Position numbers and translations under genes: made by a program
Assembly (NCBI GenBank): GCA_001630475.1
Contig: KV419426.1
Location: 328,939 to 392,938 of the forward strand
Direction: 5' to 3'
DNA from: Sistotremastrum niveocremeum HHB9708
Taxonomy: Eukaryota; Basidiomycota; Agaricomycetes; Sistotremastrales; Sistotremastraceae
DNA: 64,000 bases
Part shown: positions 10,426 through 22,261 of the stretch, piece by piece
Layout: each line of letters starts with the position of its first letter
How positions within the stretch are numbered: the stretch's first letter is position 1
The notes under the pieces: model-generated
Database searches by the model: none
What the model was told of the DNA's origin: nothing
What the model saw: only the letters and a program-made list of their open reading frames with translations

Positions 10426-10990
10426 ATGGGATCATGGATAGATAGGCCTCCGTCTCTTTGTCCCAGTGGAAATGCTGATCTATATTGCTTTCTGGCAACT
10501 CGTAGGACAAATATATCGCCCGAGGATCCCGAAGACCAAGAAGACGCAGATCTGGAGGCCATTGAAGTTGAGGACGAGAACGACGAGGCAAACAGCAAAG
10601 CACGAAAGAAAACTAGAAAGCCGACAACGAAGACGAAGACAAAACTCGTAAGTGTTCTCCTATATCATTTGAGTTTGCGATGGATGACCTGTACTGTCAG
10701 AGGCATCGCCGAAGCACGCAAGGGACCTCGCAAGCGTCCTCGATCAGACGACGAGAACTCATCCAGTAATGTCAAAGAAGCTGTAAGTCTTGTTCAAACT
10801 GTCATGGTATACCTGTTCCATCTAACGAGATTTTCAGATCTCGGACGGTCCCCGCTCCCAGAAGAAACTATAAAAGGACTCTCAAGTAAAACCCAAGGCC
10901 CGAGTCATGAGCGTCAACCTCAAGGACATCGAAGGCCACACACACGTCGTCAGGTCCTGCCCTTCGCGATCTGCAAATTGAGTTCGTGTT
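10426..10990 (+). pseudogene. Possible degraded gene for an acidic/basic low-complexity protein
   Basis: One frame encodes an acidic stretch (SPEDPEDQEDADLEA near 10520) followed by Lys/Arg-rich sequence (KARKKTRKP, then ARKGPRKRPRSDDENSS), the style of a nuclear low-complexity protein. Good intron signals exist (donor GTAAGT about 10649, acceptor about 10701; a second intron about 10783-10837). However, splicing at them moves the frame and soon meets stops. It may be a broken gene or a fragment whose other exons I could not place. No function is proposed. Confidence 0.3.
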
Positions 10991-11810
10991 TGGCTGTAAG
11001 TTCCTTCAGCTCTCGTGTCCCTCGTCCTATGTGTCGCGTCAAATGTCGACAAATCAATCAACGGAAGGGCCGTTGTTGGGAAGTATCTGTGAAGGTCATG
11101 GAGAGGGAGAAGCTCGAGATTGGGCAGAAGAGAAAGGGGAATTGGGGAGAATGAGGAACAAAGTAATAAGGGAGAAGCAAACAGCTGACGCTGGGTACCC
11201 AAGGTCGTGCCATGACAGCCTTTACATATTGAAGGTAAAATCCTCCGATAGGTAGACTTCAGCATGCGCCAGGTAGCAATTCGATTCATTGACTTCATCC
11301 ATCATTGTGCCCCCTCATTGGCGTCCTTCTCTTCACAGCCATACAGCCGCGCAATATAATCATTCAATTGATTGCAGATAGCATCTACATTGGGCTATTT
11401 TTATTCTATTCACATCTTCGAGCGCTTTCCATTCGCTAATCTCGCTGGTCAGGCCTTCGGAAGACTGGAGCCTTCGGGATGCCACCCTCTCCCTCGAATG
11501 TCTGGCGTAAGTTGTAATTTCGTACCGGCAGAGCTGACCGTCTACGTTTTCTTTCGGTAGGTGACTGAGGGTCGTCCGACGGAGGCGTTAAGAGATGAAC
11601 TGATTTCCTCTTAGTTTTAGGAGGACTTGGAGTCGGGGTCGGGCGATGTTCGACGAATCTCCGGTCAATGGCTACGGAGCCATCGAGTATCCTCATCGCG
11701 ATTAATCGGAGTGAGCATACGTATCTCACAGAAGCTGCTGTTTTCACAATGGCTCTAAAACATAACAGAAAGGACAGTCGGCGCGTGATCGATTGGTGGC
11801 AGTTAGGAGC
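10991..11810. other. No gene resolved
   Basis: A minus-strand frame around 11480-11690 has a Pro/Ser/Lys-rich stretch (TPTPSPPKTKRKS, then PTERKRRRSALP) that could be an exon of a nuclear protein. I found no consistent partner exons. Confidence 0.25.
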
Positions 11811-12811
11811 TTACATGAATGGCTGCGCCTTGACCATGACGGGTGTCCCAATACAGAGCGTCGATGAATATTGGAATGGATCTGCGCAGTGCATGTTGTC
11901 TTCCAAAAAGATGCTCTGCACGACCGGCCTGTACTTCGTCTTTTGCAGATTAGAAAGGGGACTGAGCTTGGACGCTGGATCGGATGCAGAACACAATGTC
12001 CCGTCCGGTCGTTTAATCGCGCTTCTTGCGGTGCCATGCCGTTCTGGAAGCGGTTTCAATCCATGAGAGCTAGGATATTAAGTATTGTCCAAAACGCACC
12101 TCTTCCATGTGTCCAAGCCTCATCGACCAGTGTGTACTGGATCGCTTGGACGTGTAGACAATCTCCGCGTATATCATCACCTAGGCGCTCTGTGAAAGCG
12201 TCTAACTTGACTGCCACTTTTTCTGAACCTTTCAAGTTGAGAATCTGTGACGAATCTCGAGAGAGACCGGGATGCATACGTTGCTTTTTGATGAACTGCA
12301 CAAAATGCTGCTCAAGAGTGACGAACCACCGACGATCAGAGCCGTTCCATTCAGACAGGAGATGGTTGGGATAATTAAAGGGATGAATCACGAAGTCGAG
12401 GCGCTGGCGGGTCAACATGCTTTCATCCTGAAGGGACATCTCAGTATGATCCGATGCCATGAACTGGGTGACCTACAATGTAGGTCTCAGCGATATTAGT
12501 GCCGTATAGGCTGATCCGAGACGAAGGCCCAATATACCCAATAAACTTCAACGGCCACGGTCTACCCTCACCACCATACAGCACATAAGCGGGTTGATCA
12601 AAGACAGTTTCTTCTGTCCAGGATATCTGCCGCGAATTATCGAGTTGGCCAGGAGAGCATTCGAGATCCCATTTTGATGATTTGTGATAATCGACAACTT
12701 GACCAAGGATGCTACTCGAATCGTAAGCATTTTAATCAATCAGGCCAATCCCACTTACGCTCGGTCAACGAGAGAGAGCTGTGATGCCCCGTCCAAAGAA
12801 AGGGCGGCCAT
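11811..12811 (-). CDS. Hypothetical protein, four exons
   Basis: Exons 12759-12811, 12477-12711, 12100-12427 and 11811-12043 join in frame to 282 aa, with GT-AG borders and 47-57 bp introns. The chosen start reads MAALSLDGASQLSL. Another exon upstream (acceptor just before K-I-T-A-G-Y at about 12832) is possible, so the N-terminus is provisional. The protein is mixed in character, with aromatic-rich segments (FVIHPFNYPNHLL, DRRWFVTLEQHF) and no membrane segment or signal peptide. I recognise no family. The consistent reading frame across four exons is the evidence that it is real. Confidence 0.6.
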
Positions 12812-13160
12812 CGCGTAGCCAGCAGTGATTTTCTGTCGATTGTAGACGCATCAGGGATCCTTTTAACAGTGCCAGTCCTCGGTCGAAATTCAGGACACGG
12901 GAGGAACGAGGTCAGTCCCTGAACAGTCTGACAAACTGTGCGCCGCTCTGCCGGCAACGGCTTCCCGCAACCATATTAGGAAGGTATTGCGCCGACTTGT
13001 CGGAAGCCTGCTACGCCTTCCTCATCGAGAGTTAAGTCGATTGGCGACGGACAGCGGACCCCACGTGAATCATTGTATGAGTATATAGATCTAATTCGAT
13101 CGTTATATTTACTGTCAGAGATTCGAGTTTCTGTCGTAACCGAGAACTCCGCGACCAGCC
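12812..13160. other. Divergent intergenic region
   Basis: This separates the minus gene ending at 12811 from the + gene starting at 13161 and so should hold both promoters. A minus-strand frame at 12736-12957 mostly overlaps the first exon in another frame and is treated as a shadow. Confidence 0.4.
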
Positions 13161-14110
13161 ATGAGCTCAGCGCAACAGGTTTCTATTCTTGTGGCCGTCA
13201 TGTTTGCTATCGCGCTCGCTTTGATTGGTGGCACATCGGTGAAGCGTTTCGTTCAACTTCCTTTTACTGCTCGACTTGAAATCCCAACAGTTCCGCATTC
13301 CTTCGCATGGACGAACTCACGAGGAATCTATGCACTGGTGCACCTTATTGATTGATGAAACGCTGTGGGAGCTAAAGCATCAGAGAAAAATATTCGGGCG
13401 CCAAGTTGCAGACCTCAAAAAGAAAGCAGTCGTGGCATATCAGAGAGGAAACATGGTGATCGTTTTCGATTGCGGATAGACGATCCGGCTGATCGTCTTG
13501 CGGAAACAGGAACATTACCAAGCATTCGCTGTCAAGTTTACTCATCTTGAAGAGACCATTTCAAGCTTCTCAAGCATGTATCAAGAGCTTGAATATCTAA
13601 GAATTAGCCTACAGACTACTCAGTTCAGCCATGTCAGCCTACGCAAGATGATCAACGTACGTTTGATTTAATGTCCGCATGATCGTCAACCTCAAGGAAT
13701 TTAGATGATATCAATGCTGAAGAAGGATGTCGCGGGCGCTAGTTGCCACAATGACACAACTGTCGGGAAATCAGCAAATCAGCATATTGCTGAGATGGCC
13801 AGCGCGATCAAAGCAATTGTTCAGTTTATGCGAGAGCTTAGCGTTCAGGCAGATGCCGTGAACGAGGACTTTTTCTCAGAGGAAATGTTGCTGAAGTTGG
13901 GTATAGCTCCGTTCAACGTGAGCATCGGAATTTTCCCGTTTGGCTAAGAAACTGCTCACCCTTCGAAACCAGAACGATGCGCATGACATTTCACTGACCT
14001 CCGAACGTCATGACGACTCCGAAGTCGCAAGAGGGGATCAGGACAAAGTGCAGCATGAAGAGGAGCCGGAGTGTACACAGGAACTGACCCGTTTGAATCT
14101 TGGACTCTGA
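13161..14110 (+). CDS. Membrane-anchored coiled-coil protein, five exons
   Basis: Exons 13161-13238, 13291-13455, 13510-13656, 13705-13917 and 13973-14110 give 246 aa; every exon is a multiple of 3. Residues about 7-24 form a hydrophobic segment (VSILVAVMFAIALALIGG), either a signal anchor or a signal peptide. The rest is charged and helix-prone: DETLWELKHQRKIFGRQ, then LEETISSFSSMYQELEYL, then HIAEMASAIKAIVQFM, with an acidic tail (HDDSEVARGDQDK). No catalytic motif is seen. Its layout resembles other coiled-coil membrane proteins in the window (20573-22046, 27740-28384). Extra 3' exons after 14110 cannot be excluded. Confidence 0.65.
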
Positions 14111-15029
14111 ACTTTGAACTGTTGGGAAAAAGGATCTTTGGATCAGACGAACGTAGTCAGACGTATTCGCGACGTATAAAGAATAACCTTCATATAGTGG
14201 AGCTACGAACTGATCGGGCTGATCGATGCTCAACCTTCCTTAATGTCCAGTCAATGCCGTCCAAACTCAGCCTGTGCGACTTCTACGAGTTGATGAACGG
14301 TTTATGTCAGTGATGGATGTTTTCCAGGAACATAGAACCACGCACGTTCAGCCGACGCGCGACCTTGGCCACAAGCAAGAAAAGGATCCTATGGATGCAG
14401 ATCAGATCCACATCAATCAAGCGAGATAATGTCAATTACAATGAACCTGCTGTCCGATCTGGCCACGTGCGGACTGATTTCGCCAAGACCCAAAGATGTG
14501 CCATATGTGAAGCTTCTTCACGTACAAGTAGTCAGGAACAGCAGATAGGCTCACAACTGCGTCGTGACACGATCCAACCATCTCCTACGATCCGTTCCGC
14601 GGTTCTGATCCTTCGCGTCGACTGTCGCACTCTCCGTTGGCTCATAGGCCCACCACCCCGCTCGTTGTCTGATCGTCGAGTCTCATCTAAGTCATCTTGG
14701 AATCGCGGACATGGATAGTCGGATCTGAGAGAGTAAAGCTAGAACCTTCAGTCAGGTCATTGAGTAATGATATATCTACACCACTCACATTATACGATAC
14801 TTGCAGAGCACGTCATCAGAGGCTGTCCGGCCATGGGATACGCAAGAGTCCTCGAACCATCTCTGATCATCTCCGTCCGATTAGCGGTACGTATCTATCG
14901 ACATGTAACCTCAATATTCATCCCAACACATAAATCAAAAGCGATCGCTTACTTCATGAACCCACTGACAGAATGTATCTTGAGCGGCTGTCTTGAGGTA
15001 CTGTCACAATTTTGATAGAAGATAGTGCC
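14111..15029. other. Unresolved stretch before the hAT-like element
   Basis: Short coding-like pieces occur (for example + about 14330-14430, HVQPTRDLGHKQEKDP), but no continuous model was found. The sequence may be the 5' side of a gene broken by the element that begins at 15038. Confidence 0.25.
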
Positions 15030-15037
15030 GATTCGGC

Positions 15038-17136
15038 TAGTGTTTTGAAGTCCGGTCATGACCGGACCCTGGCCCGCCGCAGGCGCCGACCGGAGACCGG
15101 TATCGGTCGCCGGTCGCACCCATTTAGGTCAACCGGCAACCGTGACCGCGGTCTACGGTCATGACTGCCGGTCACCGGTCCAGTCACGGTTGCTCGACCG
15201 GTTGCCTGACTGACCGGTCACAAGACCGGTTGTTGAGGAAACCATGAGCACTGCAGGAGCACGATGAAGCATTCTATTATTCTAGACTACTGTACACTAC
15301 ACGACTATCGACTATATACTGTAATGACCTTCAATCTGAAACCACACTTATTGCTCGACACTTGCACGAAGTCGAACGTCAGTGTGTCAGGTTGCACGCG
15401 TGAATTTGACGGCAGTCCGAACCACGACACGTGTCGTTTGTGCGAGATGAGTACAATCGACGGACGTACAACGAGACGAGTTGAGATGCGAGAAGATGAA
15501 CAGAGAATGTTGCAAGGCAACAAGAAAGAAAGAGGACGTTAGTTTGCGTATCGGAAAGAAAGACTACAATGAAACGCACCTTCGCTGTAGCACCACAACC
15601 TTTGTGATCTCACGTCCAAACGATCTCCTCACACATTTGCGACATAGCGGACGTGAGCTGAATGCCTTCTGTGAGGATCTTCGAATACGAAAAGTCTTGT
15701 TGCAATTTGTGATGTCAAATTACCGGCGATATCGAACGTCGAAGGATCAACGGTGGTTCGGGAATGGATGAGCTGGCGGGTGAGATTGATTGTTTGACGG
15801 GAATGGTGAGATGTGGGATGTTGGATCGGATGTAGGATGTAGGATGTGAGTGTGAGTGTGAGTGTGAGTGTGAATTGGTCGACATTTGAGTTCGAGGTCA
15901 GATGGTGCAGGTGTAGAGACGACGATAACGGAAAGAGGAGAATTGAGTGAAAAGGAGATGAAGATGAGTAAACGAATTGGAAAGGCTGCGATATATACGT
16001 ACCTCAACAATCGACCTTTGTGTCGAGCCCTCCTCCCCTCTTGCCTCCCCTTCAATCTCACCGGGCCTGCCACGTCGTATCTTCAGAGTCTTCTCAACAT
16101 CTCCCCTGTGTTTGAGTTCATGTAACTTGCAGGACGATTTGTTGAAAGGAAGAGGAGGAGAAGAGACAGAAGACGACAAGGAACAAAGGCAAGTCGAAAC
16201 CACGATGAACGATGACGCACGGTTCGAACTCCGCAACGCGTCTCAGCTTTCACTAGTATTATCGCGTCGCCGACGATAGCGTTCTCCACCCGTGTTCATC
16301 TGCTCCTGATGCCCAACGACTCTTACTTTCGAAGAAATTGCTTCGTCTTCAAGCTCTAGCCAAGACCGTGGCTTCAATGCCTATCTACATGTCATGCCAC
16401 GCGACTTCTCCTGCGAGGTTGTCCGAGCAAGACTCGTAATCGACCAAGGTCTTCGACGGCCTCTGCTACATGACACTCTGCTTTCTCTAGGGCTTTTCTT
16501 GTCTCCTCTTCCATCAAAGCCCCAAGAAACGGATTTCATCTGTGTTTCTCTATCATCGCGCTCTTCGTCAAACCGACTCGAACGGCTGTTGGGCTTTCCT
16601 CGGACGCCGCTTCGCGGTCATTCCATCAAGAACCGGCATACTTGATCGTTGAGATTGGATGATTGAGAGCTCTAGAGATGAAGAGTATTTGATGAGTGAA
16701 TCTTAGGGCGAATGGAGTTCTCTTGTTGTGCGTGCGTAATCATGATCCAGCTCCGCACATGAACCATAAATTGACTGCCATTGATACCTCTCAGCTCGTA
16801 TGCGGCTTCCCATTGTGTATTAGAAATAACACAATGCTATACGACATCAATACGACTCCGACTTCGTCAAACAGTTCATTCGGCACGAAAGTTCACCGGC
16901 GATCGCGGCGACTGCACTATCTGTGCCTGCAGACACGCCATTGCACGTTCACATCGGTCGTGACCGGTCGCGACCGGTCACGCCCGGTTGTCACTGATTT
17001 CACGAGTTTGCCTGACCGCAGACCGCAACCGTCAGAAATACGGTGTGACCGCAACCGCGGGTCCGGTCACGACCGCTTCGGTCCGGTCACGGTTGCCGGT
17101 CATTTTCGGTTGCCGTGACTGGACTTTGAAACACTA
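15038..17136. mobile_element. Non-autonomous hAT-like DNA transposon, 2.1 kb
   Basis: The ends are imperfect terminal inverted repeats: TAGTGTTTTGAAGTCCGGTC at the left, and the right end reads TAGTGTTTCAAAGTCCAGTC on the minus strand (three mismatches). The flanks carry a perfect 8-bp target duplication, GATTCGGC (15030-15037 and 17137-17144). An 8-bp duplication and a TAGxG terminus fit the hAT superfamily. About 200 bp inside each end is packed with CCGGTCA/TGACCGG motifs, typical of subterminal transposase-binding repeats. No transposase frame is visible between, so it is probably mobilised in trans. A TGAGTG microsatellite lies near 15845-15873. Confidence 0.85.
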
Positions 17137-17144
17137 GATTCGGC

Positions 17145-18155
17145 CTTGGGCTTGTGTTGAACTCGATGACTAGCGTGAGGACGGTTTGTTCTTAGTGTGA
17201 GACAGCATCCGTCAGAGGTGAATAGCGATCACTCGGACCCTCAATGAAGCTATGATCGTCAGTCAGATCACTAGCTGACATCATATGCGGATACTCACAA
17301 GATATAATAACCGTCTCAGGTCATCGATGGACACGAGCTTCAGCTCAAACCGTCCAATCATCAGAGAAGTCAAGTTGTGCGAGTTTCATTCATCACCCGA
17401 TCCGGCGTCGACATCAAACCCTCCATCCTCTACGGACAACGTTGGTTATGTCGCTACCTCAAGATCCAAGTCATCCGACATATATCAAACTCGCAATAGC
17501 TTTCGACCGCTAGTTATCGCCTAAGAAGGGACCAGAGTCTTGCATTTTTGCGTGGTGATGCCTTGGTAAAGAAGATACCAGATACCAGATAGCATTGGCA
17601 GGTGTGAGACAACCGTGACGCAGAGCCTGTTAGGGATAGAGGACCAAGTGCTTATCGAATACGTATTTGGACGCTATTGGGAATAGCTTGAGCATCCTAA
17701 CATTGCAGATGAAATTAAGTGATTGTCAGCTTGTGGATGGCCTGCAACAGTCGTCAACGTCAAGTTGAAGCAGTTCGAGTCGGTATGAGGGAAGAAGCAT
17801 GTGATTGTCAAGCCTTGCTAGCAACTGTGCCAGTCGTGGCTCAAGCACTCAAGTCTAGCACAAACGACATTTGAACTCTTGTAAGGCTGAACAGTAATTC
17901 ACGGAGGATCTCAGTATATAAGAAAACCAACGTCAGTCAGAATCATCGCTATCATTGAAAGTCCTGAATTTCCATTCGACGATAAACGATAAACTGCGCA
18001 GTGATACCTACCAGTCCGCTAAAGACATGAAGCCATCAGATGAACAAATGTTACAATGATATAATGGGAGTCGGACGTCAGACGTTCCTTTCTTCTCAAT
18101 CCAGCGCCAATGATTCCCCAAGCTTCATGGTCGGCCTTTGCGCGCGTTGCGAAAT
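17145..18155. other. No gene resolved
   Basis: Short frames only. One (+ 17285-17524, Ser/Pro-rich) has no support from splice sites or motifs. Confidence 0.3.
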
Positions 18156-19977
18156 TCAATGACGCGGCTGCACGGTTGCGATATGAGAATCGGCAGAAAC
18201 TGGGTAGACTAGAAAACCGCACCTCTTTAACGCCGCGGGGAGACTCAGCGTATCTGCAGAGAGATTGCTGGCATAATCAATATCCAGCTCAATTTCCCGA
18301 TCGTCATCTTCGCCATTAGCCCTCAACGATGTGAGAAAGGGACTCCCGTAACAAGCCTTCGGGAGGCTTGTTTGAGGCGGCGCAGATGAAAGAAGAAGGG
18401 ATTCTTTGCGATGGTGTGGAGGATGACCCGGTTTACGCTGGCCCGCAGGGTCGTAATGCACTGTCAACAATTGTAGAGTGTCGAGATCCCTGAGAAAGGT
18501 GGTGAGTTCGCTCGAGCGTTCCTTTCGTCGATGAATGAAATATTCAGATGGATGAATCTCGCTGTCAGTTTCATCACTGCTCATTCCATCGGTGTTCAAT
18601 TTTCGCAGGAGTGGTATGAATCCGTGCAAAGTTTGATTGGCCATCACGGTTTCGTATCGGCGGACGAACAACTAGATGCGATGAGTGAGAGGAAGACGAT
18701 AGAGAGAAATGAGCTCTCACATCGCGTCTCCTGTTTGTGCGACGATTGCGAATCTTGGTCTGAACCGAATCAACCGGGTCATTCACGTACATGTTTCTCC
18801 ACTTTTGATGACGACCCCTAATGTGCTGATATATCTGATGACGAACGATCTTGCGATCATACCCAACATTTGCCCATGTCGCAAGAAATTTTTTGAGAAT
18901 GATGTCCGTGGCCTGATCATTGAAAGGATGTGTTGGATCTAATTCGTAGCACACACGAAAGCTTTCGATGGTGGGACCTTGATCAAGCTCCGCGGGGCTC
19001 AATGGAGGTAGGATGGGGAAAGATTTATCTGTCCTACGCTCGAGGACTTGGAGACACTTTCGAACTCTCGCCTGATTGGAAGTTAGAACAGTTCAACGCG
19101 CTTCAATGAACTCACATTCAACATATTATCTCTATGATGATTGGGACCGTTATACTGTTTCTGAGCGAGCTTTGCGAGTCGTTCCGGCATCGGAGGATCG
19201 TCCGCTTTGGACTTTCGTAGCTCTCCGAAACTGTCTTGCAAAGATTTGACTCCGATAGCGATTTCTTGGGTGGAAGAGAGCATTTGTTGTGTGGAAGAGA
19301 GCAGGGCTTGGAACGCATCAGGACTTGCAGGAGGCGGAGCAGGAGGCTAGACATTACAGCCACGCCGTGATAAGATGAAGCACTGTAGATCGAAGAACTC
19401 ACAACATGACGGGGAACACCTGTCGGCGAATCTGGATTGATTGAACCTTCATAACGACTGTCTCTGCTGGATTTGCCTTGATATCCCTGCATAAAGTCGG
19501 ATTGAATTGTAGTGCTGGAGAATATCCGTGCCATACCTCAGCTGGTCCAGCACGTGCGGGACGATCCAGGGCGGTTCGACCTGATTGAGAGAGATGGGGC
19601 CCGACGGACCCGCCTTCACCATTAGTCCGAACTTCTGTGGCGGTCTAGGACGCTCATTGAGTGCTTCAAATGAAGATCTAGCCAGGAACGCACTATGGGT
19701 TGGCTCGCGATTGCAGGGGAGGGAGAGTTTCCAGAACCTCTACTCGTTGGAGGATTCGTATCGTTCGAGATGGGGTTTCCCGACTATAGGCTATATTAGT
19801 GCCCATCGGACGTATCGTATCGATACGCACCCCAGGTGCTGCTCCCGGCTGACCGCCTTCAATAACTTTCGCAGATGTAGATGCGGGCACTTCAGCACGG
19901 GCGACCTGATTGGTATTTACCGGCGCTATCGTCGGCTGAGCCGACTGACCACCTTGATTGACTTTGATGCGGGTCAC
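18156..19977 (-). CDS. Hypothetical protein of about 500 aa, seven exons
   Basis: The model runs from MTRIKVNQGGQS (19977) to a stop at 18156, with short introns near 19784-19830, 19645-19693, about 19488-19537, about 19347-19403, about 19072-19117 and about 18671-18720. The N-terminal half is low complexity (Pro/Ser/Ala/Gln). A Ser/Thr/Gln-repeat helix follows (SSTQQMLSSTQEIAIGVK). The C-terminal half is more structured: TIESFRVCYELDPTHPFND, a basic patch (KIRNRRTNRRRD), then DETDSEIHPSEYFIHRRK and TFLRDLDTLQLL. The last block resembles a lineage-expanded group of mushroom proteins of unknown function that I know only by appearance, so no role is assigned. Exact borders of exon 3 are uncertain. 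Confidence 0.6.
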
Positions 19978-20572
19978 TTCGCCTTTTCTCTATCAGAATA
20001 ATGAGTGTGCATTCTGCTATCTTCGGCACCCGATTCTCATACCTTGGATGCCAAGAAACGCTGCAAAACCGACTCTTGAGACATCGCAATGCAATGTTTT
20101 CTAAATTGCGTGAAAGTCCAGACATCTTATACAAAGATAATCTCTGCTGGGACTATCGAGGACAAACGGTGTGCCAGATAGTCGGAGCAGAAGAAGCATC
20201 ACCGGAAATGGAAAGAGGGTCCTCGGGGTTAAGCGCCGAAGTACACGAGCTACACGAGCACCAGTCGTTCCTGCAGCCGTTCCCCAGTTAATCCACGATT
20301 GGCTCTGACATCACCACGAGTAATGTTTTCGTGAACAGACCCTTGATGATACGCAACTCTTACTATTGGCGCGGCATACAGTATTCGAAATGTAAAATGT
20401 AAGACAAGTAGCCCGGAGGCAAAGATGGGGTGGGCGGGGGAAAACAACAGAAATTTATTCACTGCGCTCCAATATCGTGTGAAGTCTGTGTCTACAAGAA
20501 CCCAGGTCCAACTGTATATCCATCGGGCGCCCAGGTGTAGAATTAGCACTTGATTGAGCGCCCCGGGCAGAG

Positions 20573-22046
20573 CTAGAATATTGCTGACAATGTAGCTTTA
20601 TTATGGGCATCCCTCATAGAGTAAAGCCAGTACTGACCGGTAGAATGAGGTCTTTGCCATGCTTTTCCATTTGCATTCATCGTTCCCGAAGCCCAAAGCG
20701 TCAGGAGCAATACGGAAACGGTTGACACAAGCCAAATACTTAACAGGAAGTCGCGAACAACCAGTCGAATGCCGCCCATCAAACAAGATGGCTCCAGTTC
20801 CCCGAAGATTCTCGTGCTGGCGTTTGATAGGGTACCGCAAAACTCTTTTGCCCACTTGAACCATGACGTTAGGATAGCATGAGGTATCATAAGATGCCGT
20901 TCCCAAAACGCACTCGAGACATCCGTGGCCCGCATCTCTTCGTATAACGTGACTTTGTCGGTTGCCGTTACTCGAGACGCTAGCTCCTAATAACATGTCA
21001 GAATCACAACGAAAATATGTGAGAATATACAAACATGCCTCAAGTGACGCTGCAAAGTTCTCGATGCTTTGATTGACATTGTGAAGCTGCATGTCAAGCG
21101 ATTCCAACGAAGCAATCTGGCAAGAAATGTAAGGGCTGGATCTCGAAAATAGGCACCGAGTCTTGCCATCCTATCAGACTGATGAAGTGAGGGACAGATT
21201 GACGGTCAGATAGGAGTAAGTCGCTTACTCGAGCGCTCTCGGCCCCCTCTAGCAAAGCTCTTAGTTCGTCGAGTCCATACAGTGCATCATTATTGTTCAC
21301 AACAGGGCTTGGCATACGATTCACGATTCGGTTTATCACCGAATCTGGGATAGCGCATTCATGGCCTTTGAGTAATGCCCTCAAGGACGCACATTCATCT
21401 TTAAGCGCTTGGGAAACTTTCCCTAAGGATTCTGATCCAATAGTCAGTGTGAGGGGAGCCATGGATATACAGCATACTTTGCATGAATTGACATTCTTGT
21501 AGGATGTTCAACGTAGTCCGTTCAACAGAATCCAGGCCCTTGGAAAAATGAGAGGATAAAGAATCCACTTCCCGTTTATTTGCCGTCTGCAAGAAGTTGA
21601 TTAGAAAGCTGTCAATGACAATGCCAGACAAACACACCAGAGTACTGCGAACCTCTTTTTGAGCGGTTTGAATTCCCTCCGCTTGGGCGCTCGTGGCTTG
21701 GATACGTTGTTCCAGATCGCTCATGGTTCCAGCGAGACGCTTTTCCGCGAGGACAATCTGTCTATGAGCATGCTTCGTGTCGTCGTTCACTTGGATAACG
21801 CGCTGTTCGAGCTCATAGGCAGCATTCTCAGCATTCCGTGCAAACGACTGCGCGCGCTGATCTACATGTTGTACTACATGAAGAGTCAATGGAACGAGAT
21901 CTGTAAGAAGACGAGGAAGACTCACTGCTAGCAAGGACGAGTTCAAGCGGGACCTGTGTATCCGGGAGGACTGGCAAAGTGCTCTCCGAACTGTGAATAC
22001 TAGCTTCCGAACTTTTAGCGGGCATAATTGGGGGGTCAACGGGCAT
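20573..22046 (-). CDS. Coiled-coil protein with C-terminal membrane anchor
   Basis: A six- to seven-exon model starts MPVDPPIMPAKSSEAS (22046) and ends at 20573, about 350 aa. After a Ser-rich N-terminus comes a long coiled-coil region (DQRAQSFARNAENAAYELEQ, LAGTMSDLEQRIQ, REVDSLSSHFSKGLDSV, ESLDMQLHNVNQSIENF), then a globular stretch and one strong membrane helix near the end (LLSIWLVSTVSVLLLTLW). One intron (about 20996-21046) needs a GC donor. The next gene on the other strand (22262) encodes a SUN protein, and the two share a divergent promoter region of about 215 bp. A nuclear-envelope or ER role is a guess from that neighbour. Kar5-type karyogamy proteins have a comparable layout, but I see no diagnostic motif. 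Confidence 0.6.
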
Positions 22047-22261
22047 GACGGTGGACGCAAATTACTGGCGAGCGTGATGCTATCTATACTGAGCGCAAAT
22101 GGGATTCAAGGTGAGGCGGTGACGGCTTAGGCATAGCATCCTGATTGCCCCGCGCCGTGCTATCGGTCCGCAGAACTTTTGCCTTTTCTGGAGAGCTACG
22201 TCTGGAGGGCTAATGTTTCCTAGATAAAGATGGAGGAAGGAGCGTTAGCTCGAAAAGTAGG

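Noticed and set aside
16217-16228. tRNA B-box-like GGTTCGAACTCC
   Set aside because: No matching A box, acceptor stem or anticodon arm at the right spacing.
20573-22046. Calling the coiled-coil protein Kar5/Tht1
   Set aside because: Only the general layout fits; no diagnostic residues could be recognised.
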